Of a stretch of DNA of 64,000 nt, positions 35,920 to 44,228 are shown in pieces. This DNA comes from VXYL01 sp965208525 (GTDB lineage Bacteria > Pseudomonadota > Gammaproteobacteria > Pseudomonadales > Azotimanducaceae). The DNA lies in contig OZ242340.1 in NCBI GenBank assembly GCA_965208525.1, positions 2,046,001-2,110,000 on the forward strand, read 5' to 3'. Under the pieces are notes generated by a model. That model was not told the origin of the DNA, searched no databases, and was given only the letters and a program-made list of their open reading frames with translations. The position numbers were made by a program, and so were the translations under genes. The stretch's first letter is position 1. Every line of letters begins with the position of its first letter.

Positions 35920-36917
35920 TCAGCTTAGGTTGACAATCATCTTGCCCGTGTTGGCGCCGGTGAACAGGCCAATGAACGCTTCGGGGGCGTGCTCGATGCC
36001 GTCGAAGGTGGTCTCGCGGTACTTGAGCTGGCCGGAATTCACCCAGGCCGTCATGTCGCGCACGAAGTCCTCGCGCAGGTGGTTGAAGTTCGAGACGATG
36101 AAGCCCTTGAGGGTAAGGCCCATGCCGATGGCGACGGCGAGGTTGTTCGGTCCCGGTACCGGAGCTGTGGCGTTGTATTGCGAAATGGCGCCGCAGAGGG
36201 GAATGCGCCCGCCCGGTCGCATGCAGTTGAGCGCCGCCTGCAAGTGTTCGCCGCCGACGTTGTCGAAGTAGACATCGATGCCATCGGGTGCACCCTCGGC
36301 AATCTGTTGTTCGAGGTGGCCGTCGTGGTAGTCGAAGGCGTGGTCGAAGCCGAGATCGTCAGTCAGGTGGCGCACCTTGTCGGCGCTGCCGGCACTGCCG
36401 ATGACGCGGCAGCCGCGAATCTTGGCGATTTGTCCGACCGCGCTCCCGACCGCCCCGGCAGCACCGGAGACGAACACCGTTTCGGCGTCCTTGAGCTGGC
36501 CCACGTCGAGCAATCCCACGTATGCAGTCATGCCGGGCATCCCGAGGACGCCAAGATAGGCCGATGCCGGCGCTTCGAGATTGCCGAGCGGGCGAAGCCC
36601 GCGCGCGGACGACACAATGCTTCCCGCCAGCCGAGGTGCGACTCCACGTGCTCGCCTTCCGGCAATTCGGCGACGTTGGACTTCACCACCCGGCCGATGG
36701 CGCCGCCGGTGAGAGGTTCGCCCACTTCGAAAGGCCCGACGTAAGACTTCCGATCCACCATCCGGCCACGCATGTAAGGATCCACCGACATGCAGAGATT
36801 CTCTACAACAACCTCCCCATCGCCGGGGTCCGGCAACTCCACCTCGGAAACGGCGAAGTCTGCCGCCGTCGGCATCCCCACAGGTCGCCTGGCAAGCGCA
36901 ACCACACGCGTCTTCAT
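35920..36917 (-). pseudogene. zinc-independent MDR oxidoreductase, split by a single-base frameshift
   Basis: The intact gene would encode a roughly 332-residue NADP-dependent medium-chain reductase (curcumin/double-bond reductase type). The first half starts at ATG 36917 after AAGGAG and gives MKTRVVALARRPVG through VDPYMRGRM to HLGWREA. The second half, in another frame from about 36615, gives SSARGLRPLG, the NADP motif SGAAGAVGSAVGQ and the end GLFTGANTGKMIVNLS at 35920. Joining the frames needs one extra base near 36615-36617 (TTG read as TTC GTG). It is either a fresh pseudogene or a sequence error; all conserved elements survive. Confidence 0.8.
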
Positions 36918-36947
36918 GCTTTCTCCTTCAGATGACACCCATCGAGT

Positions 36948-36965
36948 CCGCAGCTTACGCTGCGG
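36948..36965. repeat. hairpin between dihydroorotase and the MDR gene
   Basis: CCGCAGC-TTAC-GCTGCGG forms a perfect 7-bp stem with a 4-base loop. It is downstream of the dihydroorotase stop on the minus strand. It lacks a T-tract, so a terminator role is uncertain. Confidence 0.35.
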
Positions 36966-37030
36966 GCCGCCAACGCAAATCATAGCCCTTGACGGTGCTG
37001 TGCCGCGTTCGTCGCGTCGCTGCCCGGTGT

Positions 37031-38362
37031 TTACCGATCGAATTGCAGGGCCTCGCCGGGGGTGTCGTCGCGGAACTCACCGTCCGCGAACATCAACCGG
37101 CCGCCGACGAAAGTGTGGGTCACGCGAGCGTGGAACGTCGTGCCGCGGAATGGCGTCCAGCCACACTTGGCGTACACCGGCTCGTCATCCACCACCGTGT
37201 GGCGGCTTGGATCGATCACCACCAGGTCGGCGTGATAGCCCTCCCTGATGAAGCCGCGTTCGGCGACATCGAACAAGGTCGCGGGTGCGTGCGCGGTCTT
37301 CTGTGCCACCCGTTCGATGGTCATCTCGCCGAGGCGCACTTGCTCGACCAACGACAGCAGTGCGTGCTGCACAAGCGGCAAGCCGGACGGCGCCTGCATG
37401 TAGGGGCTTGCCTTCTCCTCGGCCGTGTGCGGGGCATGGTCGGTGGCGACGACGTCGATCACGTCGTCATTCACGGCTTGGCGGATCGCGAGCTGGTCGG
37501 CTCGGGTCTTGATTGCGGGGTTGCACTTGATGTCGGTTCCGAGCGCGCCGTAGTGCGTCTCGTTGAAGAACAGGTGATGCACGCAGGCTTCCGCCGTGAT
37601 GCGCTTGCCTTCGAGCGGGCCGGGTTCGAACAGAGCCAACTCACGCGCCGTGGTGATGTGCAGCACATGCAGGCGGCTGCCATGCGTGCGCGCCAGCCGC
37701 ACGGCCAGCGACGACGAGCGGTGGCAAGCCTCGGCGGAGCGAATGTTGGGGTGCTCGGTGATGGGGATGTCTTCGCCGTAGCGCGCCTGCGCCTCGGCCT
37801 CGTTGGCGAGGATCATGGGCGTGTCTTCGCAGTGGGTGGCGATCAGCAGGGGGCATTCCGCGAAGATGCCTTCGAGCGTGCGTTCGTCGTCCACCAGCAT
37901 ATTGCCGGTTGATGCGCCCATGAACACCTTGACGCCGCAGGCGAGGTGGCGATCAACCCGTCGGATCTCCTCGAGGTTGTCGTTGGTGGCGCCGAGATAG
38001 AAAGCGTAGTTCGCGAGCGACCGGGACGCGGCGCGGGCGTGCTTGTCCTTCAGTGCGGCACCAGTCACCGTCTGCGGATCGCAGTTCGGCATCTCCATGT
38101 AACTGGTGATGCCCCCGGCCACGGCGGCGCGGGACTCGGTGGCGATGTCTGCCTTGTGCTCGAAGCCAGGCTCACGGAAATGCACTTGGTCGTCGATCAT
38201 CCCTGGCAGGAGCCAGGCGCCGGCGAGGTCGATCTCGGTGTCTCCGGGGCCGGCCGCCACCGCTGTGCCCACTGCATCGATGCGCCCGGCCGCAATGCGC
38301 ACATCGCCTTCGACCGTGCTGCCCTCGTTAACGATGGCGGCGTTCCTGAGCGCGATTGCCAT
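37031..38362 (-). CDS. pyrC: dihydroorotase, DDQVHFREPG variant
   Basis: The 443-residue cytoplasmic amidohydrolase closes carbamoyl-aspartate to dihydroorotate in pyrimidine synthesis. The metal-site motif is IDDQVHFREPG, where the usual first histidine of HxH is glutamine. The bridging lysine is in GVKVFMGASTGN, further ligands are ATHCEDTPM and LHVLHITT, and the aspartate is in VVATDHAPHT. The frame is complete with an ATG at 38362 and a G-rich stretch upstream. The glutamine form is, to my knowledge, common in Bacteroidetes dihydroorotases, so activity is expected; an allantoinase or hydantoinase assignment is less likely. No other pyr gene adjoins it. Confidence 0.88.
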   Translation of the reverse strand: MAIALRNAAIVNEGSTVEGDVRIAAGRIDAVGTAVAAGPGDTEIDLAGAWLLPGMIDDQVHFREPGFEHKADIATESRAAVAGGITSYMEMPNCDPQTVTGAALKDKHARAASRSLANYAFYLGATNDNLEEIRRVDRHLACGVKVFMGASTGNMLVDDERTLEGIFAECPLLIATHCEDTPMILANEAEAQARYGEDIPITEHPNIRSAEACHRSSSLAVRLARTHGSRLHVLHITTARELALFEPGPLEGKRITAEACVHHLFFNETHYGALGTDIKCNPAIKTRADQLAIRQAVNDDVIDVVATDHAPHTAEEKASPYMQAPSGLPLVQHALLSLVEQVRLGEMTIERVAQKTAHAPATLFDVAERGFIREGYHADLVVIDPSRHTVVDDEPVYAKCGWTPFRGTTFHARVTHTFVGGRLMFADGEFRDDTPGEALQFDR

Positions 38363-38580
38363 GCCTTAAGCCCCTTCCCCAGCTTGCCTTGCCGAGTCTA
38401 ATCGGAAGCTTGTCGCTGCACCGCGAAAAAAAATCGTGCCGCACGCCCCGAAGACACACCGGTGTGGCCTTGGTCTGCACGGACCTGCGGCTCTCGAATC
38501 GGGAGACATGGTTGGCTGCGCGGTCTGCACCGACTTCGTCGCGATGGTGGCGGCGTCGCCTTTCCCTGCTGACGCCCCAT

Positions 38581-38608
38581 TTGGACGCGGTCACGGGTGC
38601 GCTAAAGT
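38581..38608 (+). promoter_or_regulatory. candidate sigma70 promoter for the substrate-binding protein operon
   Basis: TTGGAC at 38581-38586 and TAAAGT at 38603-38608 are 16 bases apart, 28 bases before the ATG at 38637. Both hexamers match well for this genome. The rest of the 274-bp gap (38363-38636) shows only an A-tract near 38431. Confidence 0.5.
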
Positions 38609-38636
38609 GGACGACAGCAACCGCTGAGGCACAGCC

Positions 38637-39884
38637 ATGATCACGCGACGGTCGTTTGCCGGCTATGGCTTGTTCGGCACCTTGCTGGCGCCGCGTGCGC
38701 GTGGCGCAGCGGTATCGGACCGCGAAATCCTGCTCGGCACGTCCGCGGCCTTCTCGGGGCCCTCGAGGGGACTTGGCATCGAGCTCTATCGCGGCGCCCA
38801 GGCGTGCTTCGAGGAGGTCAACCGCCAAGGCGGCGTGTTCGGTCGCCAGATTCGCCTTCGCACCTACGACGACGGTTATCAGCCGGACCCGTCGGTGAAG
38901 AACACCATGACGCTCATGCTCGAAGACGACGTCTTTGGCCTGTTCGGCTATGTCGGCACCCCCACCGTCACGCGGGTGCTGCCGCTTTTGAAGAAATTCC
39001 AGGATCGCAGCATTCTCCTGTTCTTCCCCTTCACCGGTGCTCAGCCCCAGCGCGAGCCGCCCTATGGCGAGTTCGCCTTCAACCTGCGCGCCTCCTATCG
39101 CCAGGAGACCGGGGGCCTGGTGGACAACTTCGTTCGCGTCGGACGTCGCCGCATCGCCGTCTTCTATCAGGCCGACGCCTACGGTCGCAGCGGCTGGGCG
39201 GGTGTGCGGACGGCGCTGGCCCGCCATGGCGAACGGCTCGCCGGCGAGGCCACCTACCAACGCGGCGCCAAGTTCACGAGCACGATGCGGCGCCAAGTGG
39301 AGATCCTCAAGGCGGCAAATCCTGACGCGGTGATCTGCATCGGCGCCTATGCCGCCTGCGCCGCCTTCGCCCGCGATGCGGTGGATTTGGGGTTCACCGT
39401 GCCGATCGCCAACCTCTCCTTCGTGGGCAGCGAGAACCTGCTGAAGCTCCTTGCCGGGGTGCGCGAAGACAGCAGCCGCTACACGGATCTGTTGGTGAAC
39501 TCCCAGGTGGTGCCGAGCTACGAGGAGACCTCGATCCCGGCGGTGCGCGAATACCGTGAATTGATGCGGCGCCACGACCCGTCGCCGCCGGAGGCACTGG
39601 TCACCGAGTCCTACACGGCCTTCGCACAGAGCTTCGTCAGCCTAGAGGGGTTCCTCAACGCGAAGTTGATGACGGAGGTGTTGCGGCGACTCGGTCCCGA
39701 GCCTTCACGCGAAGCGCTCGAAGCGGCCATGTTCACGGTGCAGGACTTCGACCTCGGCATCGGCGAGAGCGTCTCCTTCTCGCCGGAACGGCGTCAGGGG
39801 CTTCAGCGCGTGTACTACACCGTGGTGCGGGACAACCGCTTCGTTACGCTCACCGACTGGCACGAGAGGTTTGCCAAGACATGA
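38637..39884 (+). CDS. periplasmic branched-chain-amino-acid-type substrate-binding protein
   Basis: The 415-residue protein is a type I periplasmic binding protein (Peripla_BP_6). The start MITRRSFAGYGLFGTLLAPRARGAA carries a twin-arginine-like leader, and the mature part begins ILLGTSAAFSGPSRGLG. It has RGAQACFEEVNRQGGVFG and FGYVGTPTV, typical of Liv/urea/amide-type binding proteins. No ABC permease or ATPase follows. Instead its stop overlaps a HAMP-containing sensor gene by 4 bases, so it probably serves as the ligand-sensing partner of that receptor rather than in import. Confidence 0.9.
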   Translation: MITRRSFAGYGLFGTLLAPRARGAAVSDREILLGTSAAFSGPSRGLGIELYRGAQACFEEVNRQGGVFGRQIRLRTYDDGYQPDPSVKNTMTLMLEDDVFGLFGYVGTPTVTRVLPLLKKFQDRSILLFFPFTGAQPQREPPYGEFAFNLRASYRQETGGLVDNFVRVGRRRIAVFYQADAYGRSGWAGVRTALARHGERLAGEATYQRGAKFTSTMRRQVEILKAANPDAVICIGAYAACAAFARDAVDLGFTVPIANLSFVGSENLLKLLAGVREDSSRYTDLLVNSQVVPSYEETSIPAVREYRELMRRHDPSPPEALVTESYTAFAQSFVSLEGFLNAKLMTEVLRRLGPEPSREALEAAMFTVQDFDLGIGESVSFSPERRQGLQRVYYTVVRDNRFVTLTDWHERFAKT

Positions 39885-40642
39885 CGGAAGCAACCGATAG
39901 CGCGCGCTCGGAGGAGCACGGCGTCACGCTCGGCCCGTTCCGTATCCGGCGCCTGTTCCAGAAGACGCTGTTTGGCGTGTTTGCGTTGTTCGGCTTCATC
40001 GGCGTCGCCACCGCGTCGCTCGCGGTGTACACGGTGGACACCCAGCTTTCCCAGGAATACGTCAGCAATAGCCGCGACATCGCCAAGACGATCGCCGACT
40101 CGAGCGTCGACATCCTTCTTAACCGCGACCTTGCGGCACTGCAGTCGCTGGTGGATCAATTCGTCGAAATCCAAGGCATCCGCTACATCTACATCACCGA
40201 CGAGACCGGCGAGTTCCTCGCCCATACCTTCGTGCCGGGCATTCCCGAGGAGATTCTTGCCAGCGACACCACCGACACGGCAACCGTGGAGCGCAGCCTG
40301 CCCGGCATGGGCGACTTCGTGGAGGTGGGCAGTCCCATCCTCGCCGGATTCGCCGGCAACGTGCACGTGGGCATGGACACCGGCCTCATCGCGCTCAAGA
40401 TCCAGCGCGCCATAGGGCAGCAGATCTATCTCATTTGCGCCGTCTTCGTGGTAGGCGTCTTCGCTGCGCTGTGGTTCGTGAATCTCGCCGCCCGCCCGAT
40501 CGGCGAACTCTTGACCTATGCCGCCAATCTGGTGCAGCGCGGCGCAGACGACGCGCCCGAAGCGCGCGTGCTCGAACGCCAGGACGAGGCCGGGCAGCTC
40601 GCGCGCCTGTTCCGCCTCGTCGCTGGCGGCCGCCGGGACTGA
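39881..40642 (+). CDS. membrane sensor with periplasmic domain and HAMP, no output domain
   Basis: The 253-residue protein has a membrane helix at about 30-50 (TLFGVFALFGFIGVATASLAVY), a periplasmic sensor segment of about 125 residues (SRDIAKTIADSSVDILLNRDL, IRYIYITDETGEFLAHT), a second helix (IYLICAVFVVGVFAALWFV, about 183-201), and a HAMP-like stretch (RPIGELLTYAANLVQRG, EAGQLARLFRLV). It then stops, with no kinase, cyclase or methyl-accepting domain. The ATG overlaps the binding-protein stop (ATGA), and a GTG-started transporter gene begins 5 bases after the stop. Either the output module was lost, or the receptor acts on a separate protein. Confidence 0.8.
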   Translation: MTEATDSARSEEHGVTLGPFRIRRLFQKTLFGVFALFGFIGVATASLAVYTVDTQLSQEYVSNSRDIAKTIADSSVDILLNRDLAALQSLVDQFVEIQGIRYIYITDETGEFLAHTFVPGIPEEILASDTTDTATVERSLPGMGDFVEVGSPILAGFAGNVHVGMDTGLIALKIQRAIGQQIYLICAVFVVGVFAALWFVNLAARPIGELLTYAANLVQRGADDAPEARVLERQDEAGQLARLFRLVAGGRRD

Positions 40643-40646
40643 CCTC

Positions 40647-41969
40647 GTGGCCCTGCCTGTCTCCGTGCAGCGTGCCACCATCTTGGTGGCCAGCACCACG
40701 CTGCAGATCTGTCTCGGCACCGTCTATGCCTGGAGCTTCTTCCAAACGCTGCTCGTGCGCGAACTCGGCTGGTCCTTCACCGACACGGCCTGGGCCTTCT
40801 CCATCACCATCTTTACCCTCGGCATTGCCGCTGCCATCGGCGGAGCCCTGCTGCCCAAGCTCGGCCCGCGCAAGCTAGCCCTCGCCGGCGCGCTGCTCTT
40901 CTCCGCCGGTTACTTGATCGGCAGCGTCGCGTTGCAGGTGGACAACCTGCTGCTCTTCTTCATCGGCTACGGCGTCATCGGCGGCCTCGGAATCGGCTTC
41001 GGCTATGTGACGCCGGTGGCGACGACGGCCAAGTGGTTCCCGGACCACAAGGGGCTTGCGACGGGGATCGTCGTCATGGGCTTTGGCGTCGGTGCCTTCC
41101 TGCTGAGCAAGGTGCTGGCACCTCTGCTGGTCGTACGCAGCGATGGCGACCTGGCGATGGTGTTCCTCTCGCTCGGCGTGCTGTTTGCGGCGGTGCTCAT
41201 CCCGTCGGCGGCCGTGTTGGTGGACCCGCCGGAGTCCGAAGCGCCGGGACAGGCCTCGGCGGCCGCCGACGCGCTGGACCGCGCCTCCGTCGGCGAGTGC
41301 CTGCGCTCGCCGGAGTTTGCCTTCATGTGGCTCGTGTTCTTCTTCAACATCGCCGCCGGCATCTCGGTCATCAGCTTCCAATCCGCGCTCCTGCAAGACG
41401 TATGGGGCTTGGCCGACGCGACGCTGGAACCGGAGGTGCTGGCGCAATATGGCGCGACGCTGATCGCGGTCAGCTCCCTGTGCAACGGCGTCGGCCGGCT
41501 GGTGTGGGGCTATCTGTCAGACCGCATCGGCCGCGTGCGCATCTTCCGCGTGCTGCTCGCGAGCCAGATGGTGGTGTTTGGCGTGCTGATGACGGAAACC
41601 AACCCGTGGGTGTTCTCGGGGCTCGTCTGCTACGTGCTGCTCTGCTTCGGTGGCGGCTTCGCTACCATGCCCTCCTTCGTCGTGGACGTGTTCGGCAGCC
41701 GCCGCATGTCGGTCATCTACGGCGCATTGCTCACGGCGTGGGCCGCAGCGGGTGTGTTCGGCCCGCTCTACGTCGGCTACCTCAAGGACCAACACCCCGA
41801 CAGGGCAGTCATCTACTGCTTCCTCATCGGCGTGTTCCTGCTCAGCCTCGGCTTCGTCTTCACGTATCTGCTCAACGACGAACGCATCCGCCTCGGCAAG
41901 CCCACACTTGCGGAGACGCTGGCCCAGCTTGGCATCCACTTGCCTGCGGGGTCTTCTGCCAAGACGTAA
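40647..41969 (+). CDS. OFA-family MFS transporter (oxalate/formate antiporter family)
   Basis: The 440-residue protein has twelve predicted helices and the OFA signature regions: LQICLGTVYAWSFFQ in helix 1, GGLGIGFGYVTPVATTAKWFPDHKGLATGIVVMGFGVGA, and the second-half motif LSDRIGRVRIFR. It should exchange or import a small carboxylate. The start is GTG at 40647, since the longer frame to 40518 adds a non-hydrophobic, antisense-like stretch. It is in an operon with the binding protein and truncated sensor, which suggests that the sensor reports on the same carboxylate; this is inference. Confidence 0.9.
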   Translation: MALPVSVQRATILVASTTLQICLGTVYAWSFFQTLLVRELGWSFTDTAWAFSITIFTLGIAAAIGGALLPKLGPRKLALAGALLFSAGYLIGSVALQVDNLLLFFIGYGVIGGLGIGFGYVTPVATTAKWFPDHKGLATGIVVMGFGVGAFLLSKVLAPLLVVRSDGDLAMVFLSLGVLFAAVLIPSAAVLVDPPESEAPGQASAAADALDRASVGECLRSPEFAFMWLVFFFNIAAGISVISFQSALLQDVWGLADATLEPEVLAQYGATLIAVSSLCNGVGRLVWGYLSDRIGRVRIFRVLLASQMVVFGVLMTETNPWVFSGLVCYVLLCFGGGFATMPSFVVDVFGSRRMSVIYGALLTAWAAAGVFGPLYVGYLKDQHPDRAVIYCFLIGVFLLSLGFVFTYLLNDERIRLGKPTLAETLAQLGIHLPAGSSAKT

Positions 41970-42043
41970 AGCGCGCCTCGAGTGTGCGACGCCGCGACGC
42001 TTGTGCATGCGGGCGGTGTCCGCTTTGTGCGCGCAGGCCTAAA

Positions 42044-43228
42044 TCACTCAGGCCTCCCGAGTGCGGTTTCGGGCCGTAGGGTCAGTTTGGGTTGGGAAGC
42101 TGGTGTGGCGAGGGTTGACTCGGATTGGGCGGCGATCGTGCCGCCTACGGTTCGGCCTTCGATGATTTGGGCCGTAATGGCGAGTTCGGCGAACTTCGAG
42201 ACGGCGGCTGAGGGGATCATGCTTTGGGCGTCGTCTAGGGTTGCCTCCACGGTCGATGGGGTGCTTGAGACTGGGCGGCGGACTACTGCCGCTGGGGGGC
42301 CGCCTTGGGGAGGGCGGGCGATGATGAAGAGCCACGGGTCGTTCAGCTGCGTGGCAGGGACTTCCACGGTGACTTGCACTAGCGGGCGGGTGGGGTCCTG
42401 GCGGGCGCGGATTTGGCGCAACATTTCTACCACCAGGGCTGCGGCTGCCTCGTCGCGGCGTTGGCTGGCCAGACGTTCGAGGTAGGTGGCGGCAGTGTCG
42501 AAGTCGCTCCGGCGGGCGGCGTCCACGGCCATGATTTCCAGGGTTCCGGCGTGGTCTGGATGAGCGGCCAGCACGCGTTGCCCGGCCAGGCGAGCGTCGT
42601 TGTCGAGGGTTCCGTCGCCGGCGGCGAAGGCGGCGCCGAGCCAGTGCATTTCCAAGGTCGGGTTGTTGTTGCTGACGAGGCTGGCGTGGCGGAAGGCCAT
42701 TGCCGCCTCGGCCATGCGGCCTTGGCTGGATTGTGCTTGGCCCAGCAGGAACCAGGCGTCGGCATCTTCTGGGCTTGCTGCGAGGTGCGCGGCTAGGACT
42801 CGTTCGGCGACCGCAAGCCTTGGATCATCTGGCGCAATATCGGTGGATTGCAGGAGGTTGCCGGCCTTGGCGAGAGCCGGGGCTTCGGGTTCGCCGATGA
42901 TGGCGTAAATGGCGACGGCAGCGACCGCGGCGACGAGGCTGAAGATGGCTGCGCTGCCAAGGCCTATGCGTGTCGTCGGCGTGGGGTTGGCCGGCACCCC
43001 TGACTCACCGGCTTCGTCTTCCAAAAGGCGTGCCTGTAATTCGGTCTGCAGTTCTTCTTGCAGCGCGCCTTCCGCTTCGCCGGCGAGTTCGCGACGGCGT
43101 TGGCGGTAGAGGGCGAGGTTGGTGTCGCGTCGCTGCTCGCGCGCGGAACGGGAAAGGCGCAGCGCCGCCGTGACCACAGCAGCGAGTGCGAATGCTGCGG
43201 GGATCAGCCACGGCCACGCCTCGATCAC
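42044..43228 (-). CDS. ccmI: cytochrome c biogenesis protein CcmI
   Basis: The 394-residue protein has the CcmI layout: an N-terminal helix (IEAWPWLIPAAFALAAVVTAAL), a cytoplasmic loop with a leucine-zipper-like basic segment, a second helix (IFSLVAAVAAVAIYAI, near 90), a TPR region with DADAWFLLGQAQSSQGRMAEAAMAF, and a C-terminal periplasmic domain binding apocytochrome. It delivers apocytochrome c to the CcmF/H heme lyase. The GTG at 43228 overlaps the ccmH stop; a longer frame to 43543 is antisense-like. It is the last gene of the ccm operon. Confidence 0.92.
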   Translation of the reverse strand: MIEAWPWLIPAAFALAAVVTAALRLSRSAREQRRDTNLALYRQRRRELAGEAEGALQEELQTELQARLLEDEAGESGVPANPTPTTRIGLGSAAIFSLVAAVAAVAIYAIIGEPEAPALAKAGNLLQSTDIAPDDPRLAVAERVLAAHLAASPEDADAWFLLGQAQSSQGRMAEAAMAFRHASLVSNNNPTLEMHWLGAAFAAGDGTLDNDARLAGQRVLAAHPDHAGTLEIMAVDAARRSDFDTAATYLERLASQRRDEAAAALVVEMLRQIRARQDPTRPLVQVTVEVPATQLNDPWLFIIARPPQGGPPAAVVRRPVSSTPSTVEATLDDAQSMIPSAAVSKFAELAITAQIIEGRTVGGTIAAQSESTLATPASQPKLTLRPETALGRPE

Positions 43229-43683
43229 GGGTCTTCTGCGCCGAGCGCGTCGAGTTCTGCGCGTTCCTCTTCGGTCAGTTCCACTGCGTCGCGGCGGCTG
43301 CCGAGACGGCGGAGCACCAGCAGGCCAACGAGGATGAGGACTGCCGGCGTGGCCCAAAGCAGCACCGTGGCGGGGCCGAGGGGCGGGTTGTAGAGGATGA
43401 AGTCGCCGTAGCGGTCCTTCAGGTGAACGAGGATTTCTTGGTCGGTGCGGCCCTCTTCCAGCATCCGCCGCACGGCTCGCCTGAGGTCGCTGGCGATGGG
43501 GGCGTCGGAGCCGGCGATGTTGACGTTGAGGCACTTCGGACAACGCAGTTCGGCGATGAGAGTGCGGTAGCGGGCTTCGAGCGCCGGATCGTCGAAGTCA
43601 TAGGCGTCCACTACAGAGGAGGCGGAGGAAAGAGTGGCCGCGATGCAAAGCGCGGTGATGCCAAGGACCGTACGGCCTGTCAT
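43225..43683 (-). CDS. ccmH: cytochrome c biogenesis protein CcmH
   Basis: The 152-residue membrane-anchored thioredoxin-like protein has a signal/anchor helix, the redox pair in LRCPKCLN, RRAVRRMLEEGRTDQEILVHLKDRYGDFILYNPP and a C-terminal helix (LLWATPAVLILVGLLVLRRLG). It reduces the apocytochrome CxxCH motif before heme attachment. The ATG at 43683 overlaps the ccmG stop (ATGA). It corresponds to the short form; the CcmI part is a separate gene here. Confidence 0.95.
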   Translation of the reverse strand: MTGRTVLGITALCIAATLSSASSVVDAYDFDDPALEARYRTLIAELRCPKCLNVNIAGSDAPIASDLRRAVRRMLEEGRTDQEILVHLKDRYGDFILYNPPLGPATVLLWATPAVLILVGLLVLRRLGSRRDAVELTEEERAELDALGAEDP

Positions 43684-44228
43684 GGCGCGGCTGCCTGCAG
43701 CGAGGCCACCACGGGGGCCATCGAATCCTGCCACGTGTCAGCGGTGACAGCGCCCACTTGCTTGAAGCGGATCACGCCCGCCGCGTCCACGACGAACGTC
43801 TCCGGGGCGCCATAGACGCCGAGGTCCACCCCGAGGTCGCCGCGCGCATCGACGATGTGGAACAGGTATGGGTCGCCGCGCTCTGCGAGCCAAGCGCGGG
43901 CGGCGTTCGGGTCGTCCTTGTAATTCACGCCGACGATGCCGATGCCGGTTTCGCGGCTGATGCGGGCTAGTTCGTCATGCTCCACGGCGCAGGTAGGGCA
44001 CCAAGTGGCCCACACATTCACGAGCCGCACCTCGCCCAATAGGTCGTCCTGGCTTCGGTTTGGTGGATTCCCCGCCAGCGTCGGCAGGTTGAAATCCGGA
44101 AACTGCTTGTCAATCAGTGCAGACGGGAGCAAGTCTGCTCGTCCCAAACCGAAACCGGAATACAAGAGCACGACGATGCCGACGAACACCGCCAGCGGCA
44201 CGATCAAGAGCGCCCGTGCCTTGTTCAT
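43680..44228 (-). CDS. ccmG: thiol:disulfide interchange protein CcmG/DsbE
   Basis: The 182-residue periplasmic thioredoxin has an N-terminal anchor (LLIVPLAVFVGIVVLLYSGFGLG) and the WCPTC active site in NVWATWCPTCAVEHDEL, plus GVYGAPETFVVDAAG with the cis-proline region. It keeps apocytochrome thiols reduced. The ATG at 44228 overlaps the ccmF stop; the frame extends to 44393 but that part is antisense to ccmF. Confidence 0.95.
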   Translation of the reverse strand: MNKARALLIVPLAVFVGIVVLLYSGFGLGRADLLPSALIDKQFPDFNLPTLAGNPPNRSQDDLLGEVRLVNVWATWCPTCAVEHDELARISRETGIGIVGVNYKDDPNAARAWLAERGDPYLFHIVDARGDLGVDLGVYGAPETFVVDAAGVIRFKQVGAVTADTWQDSMAPVVASLQAAAP

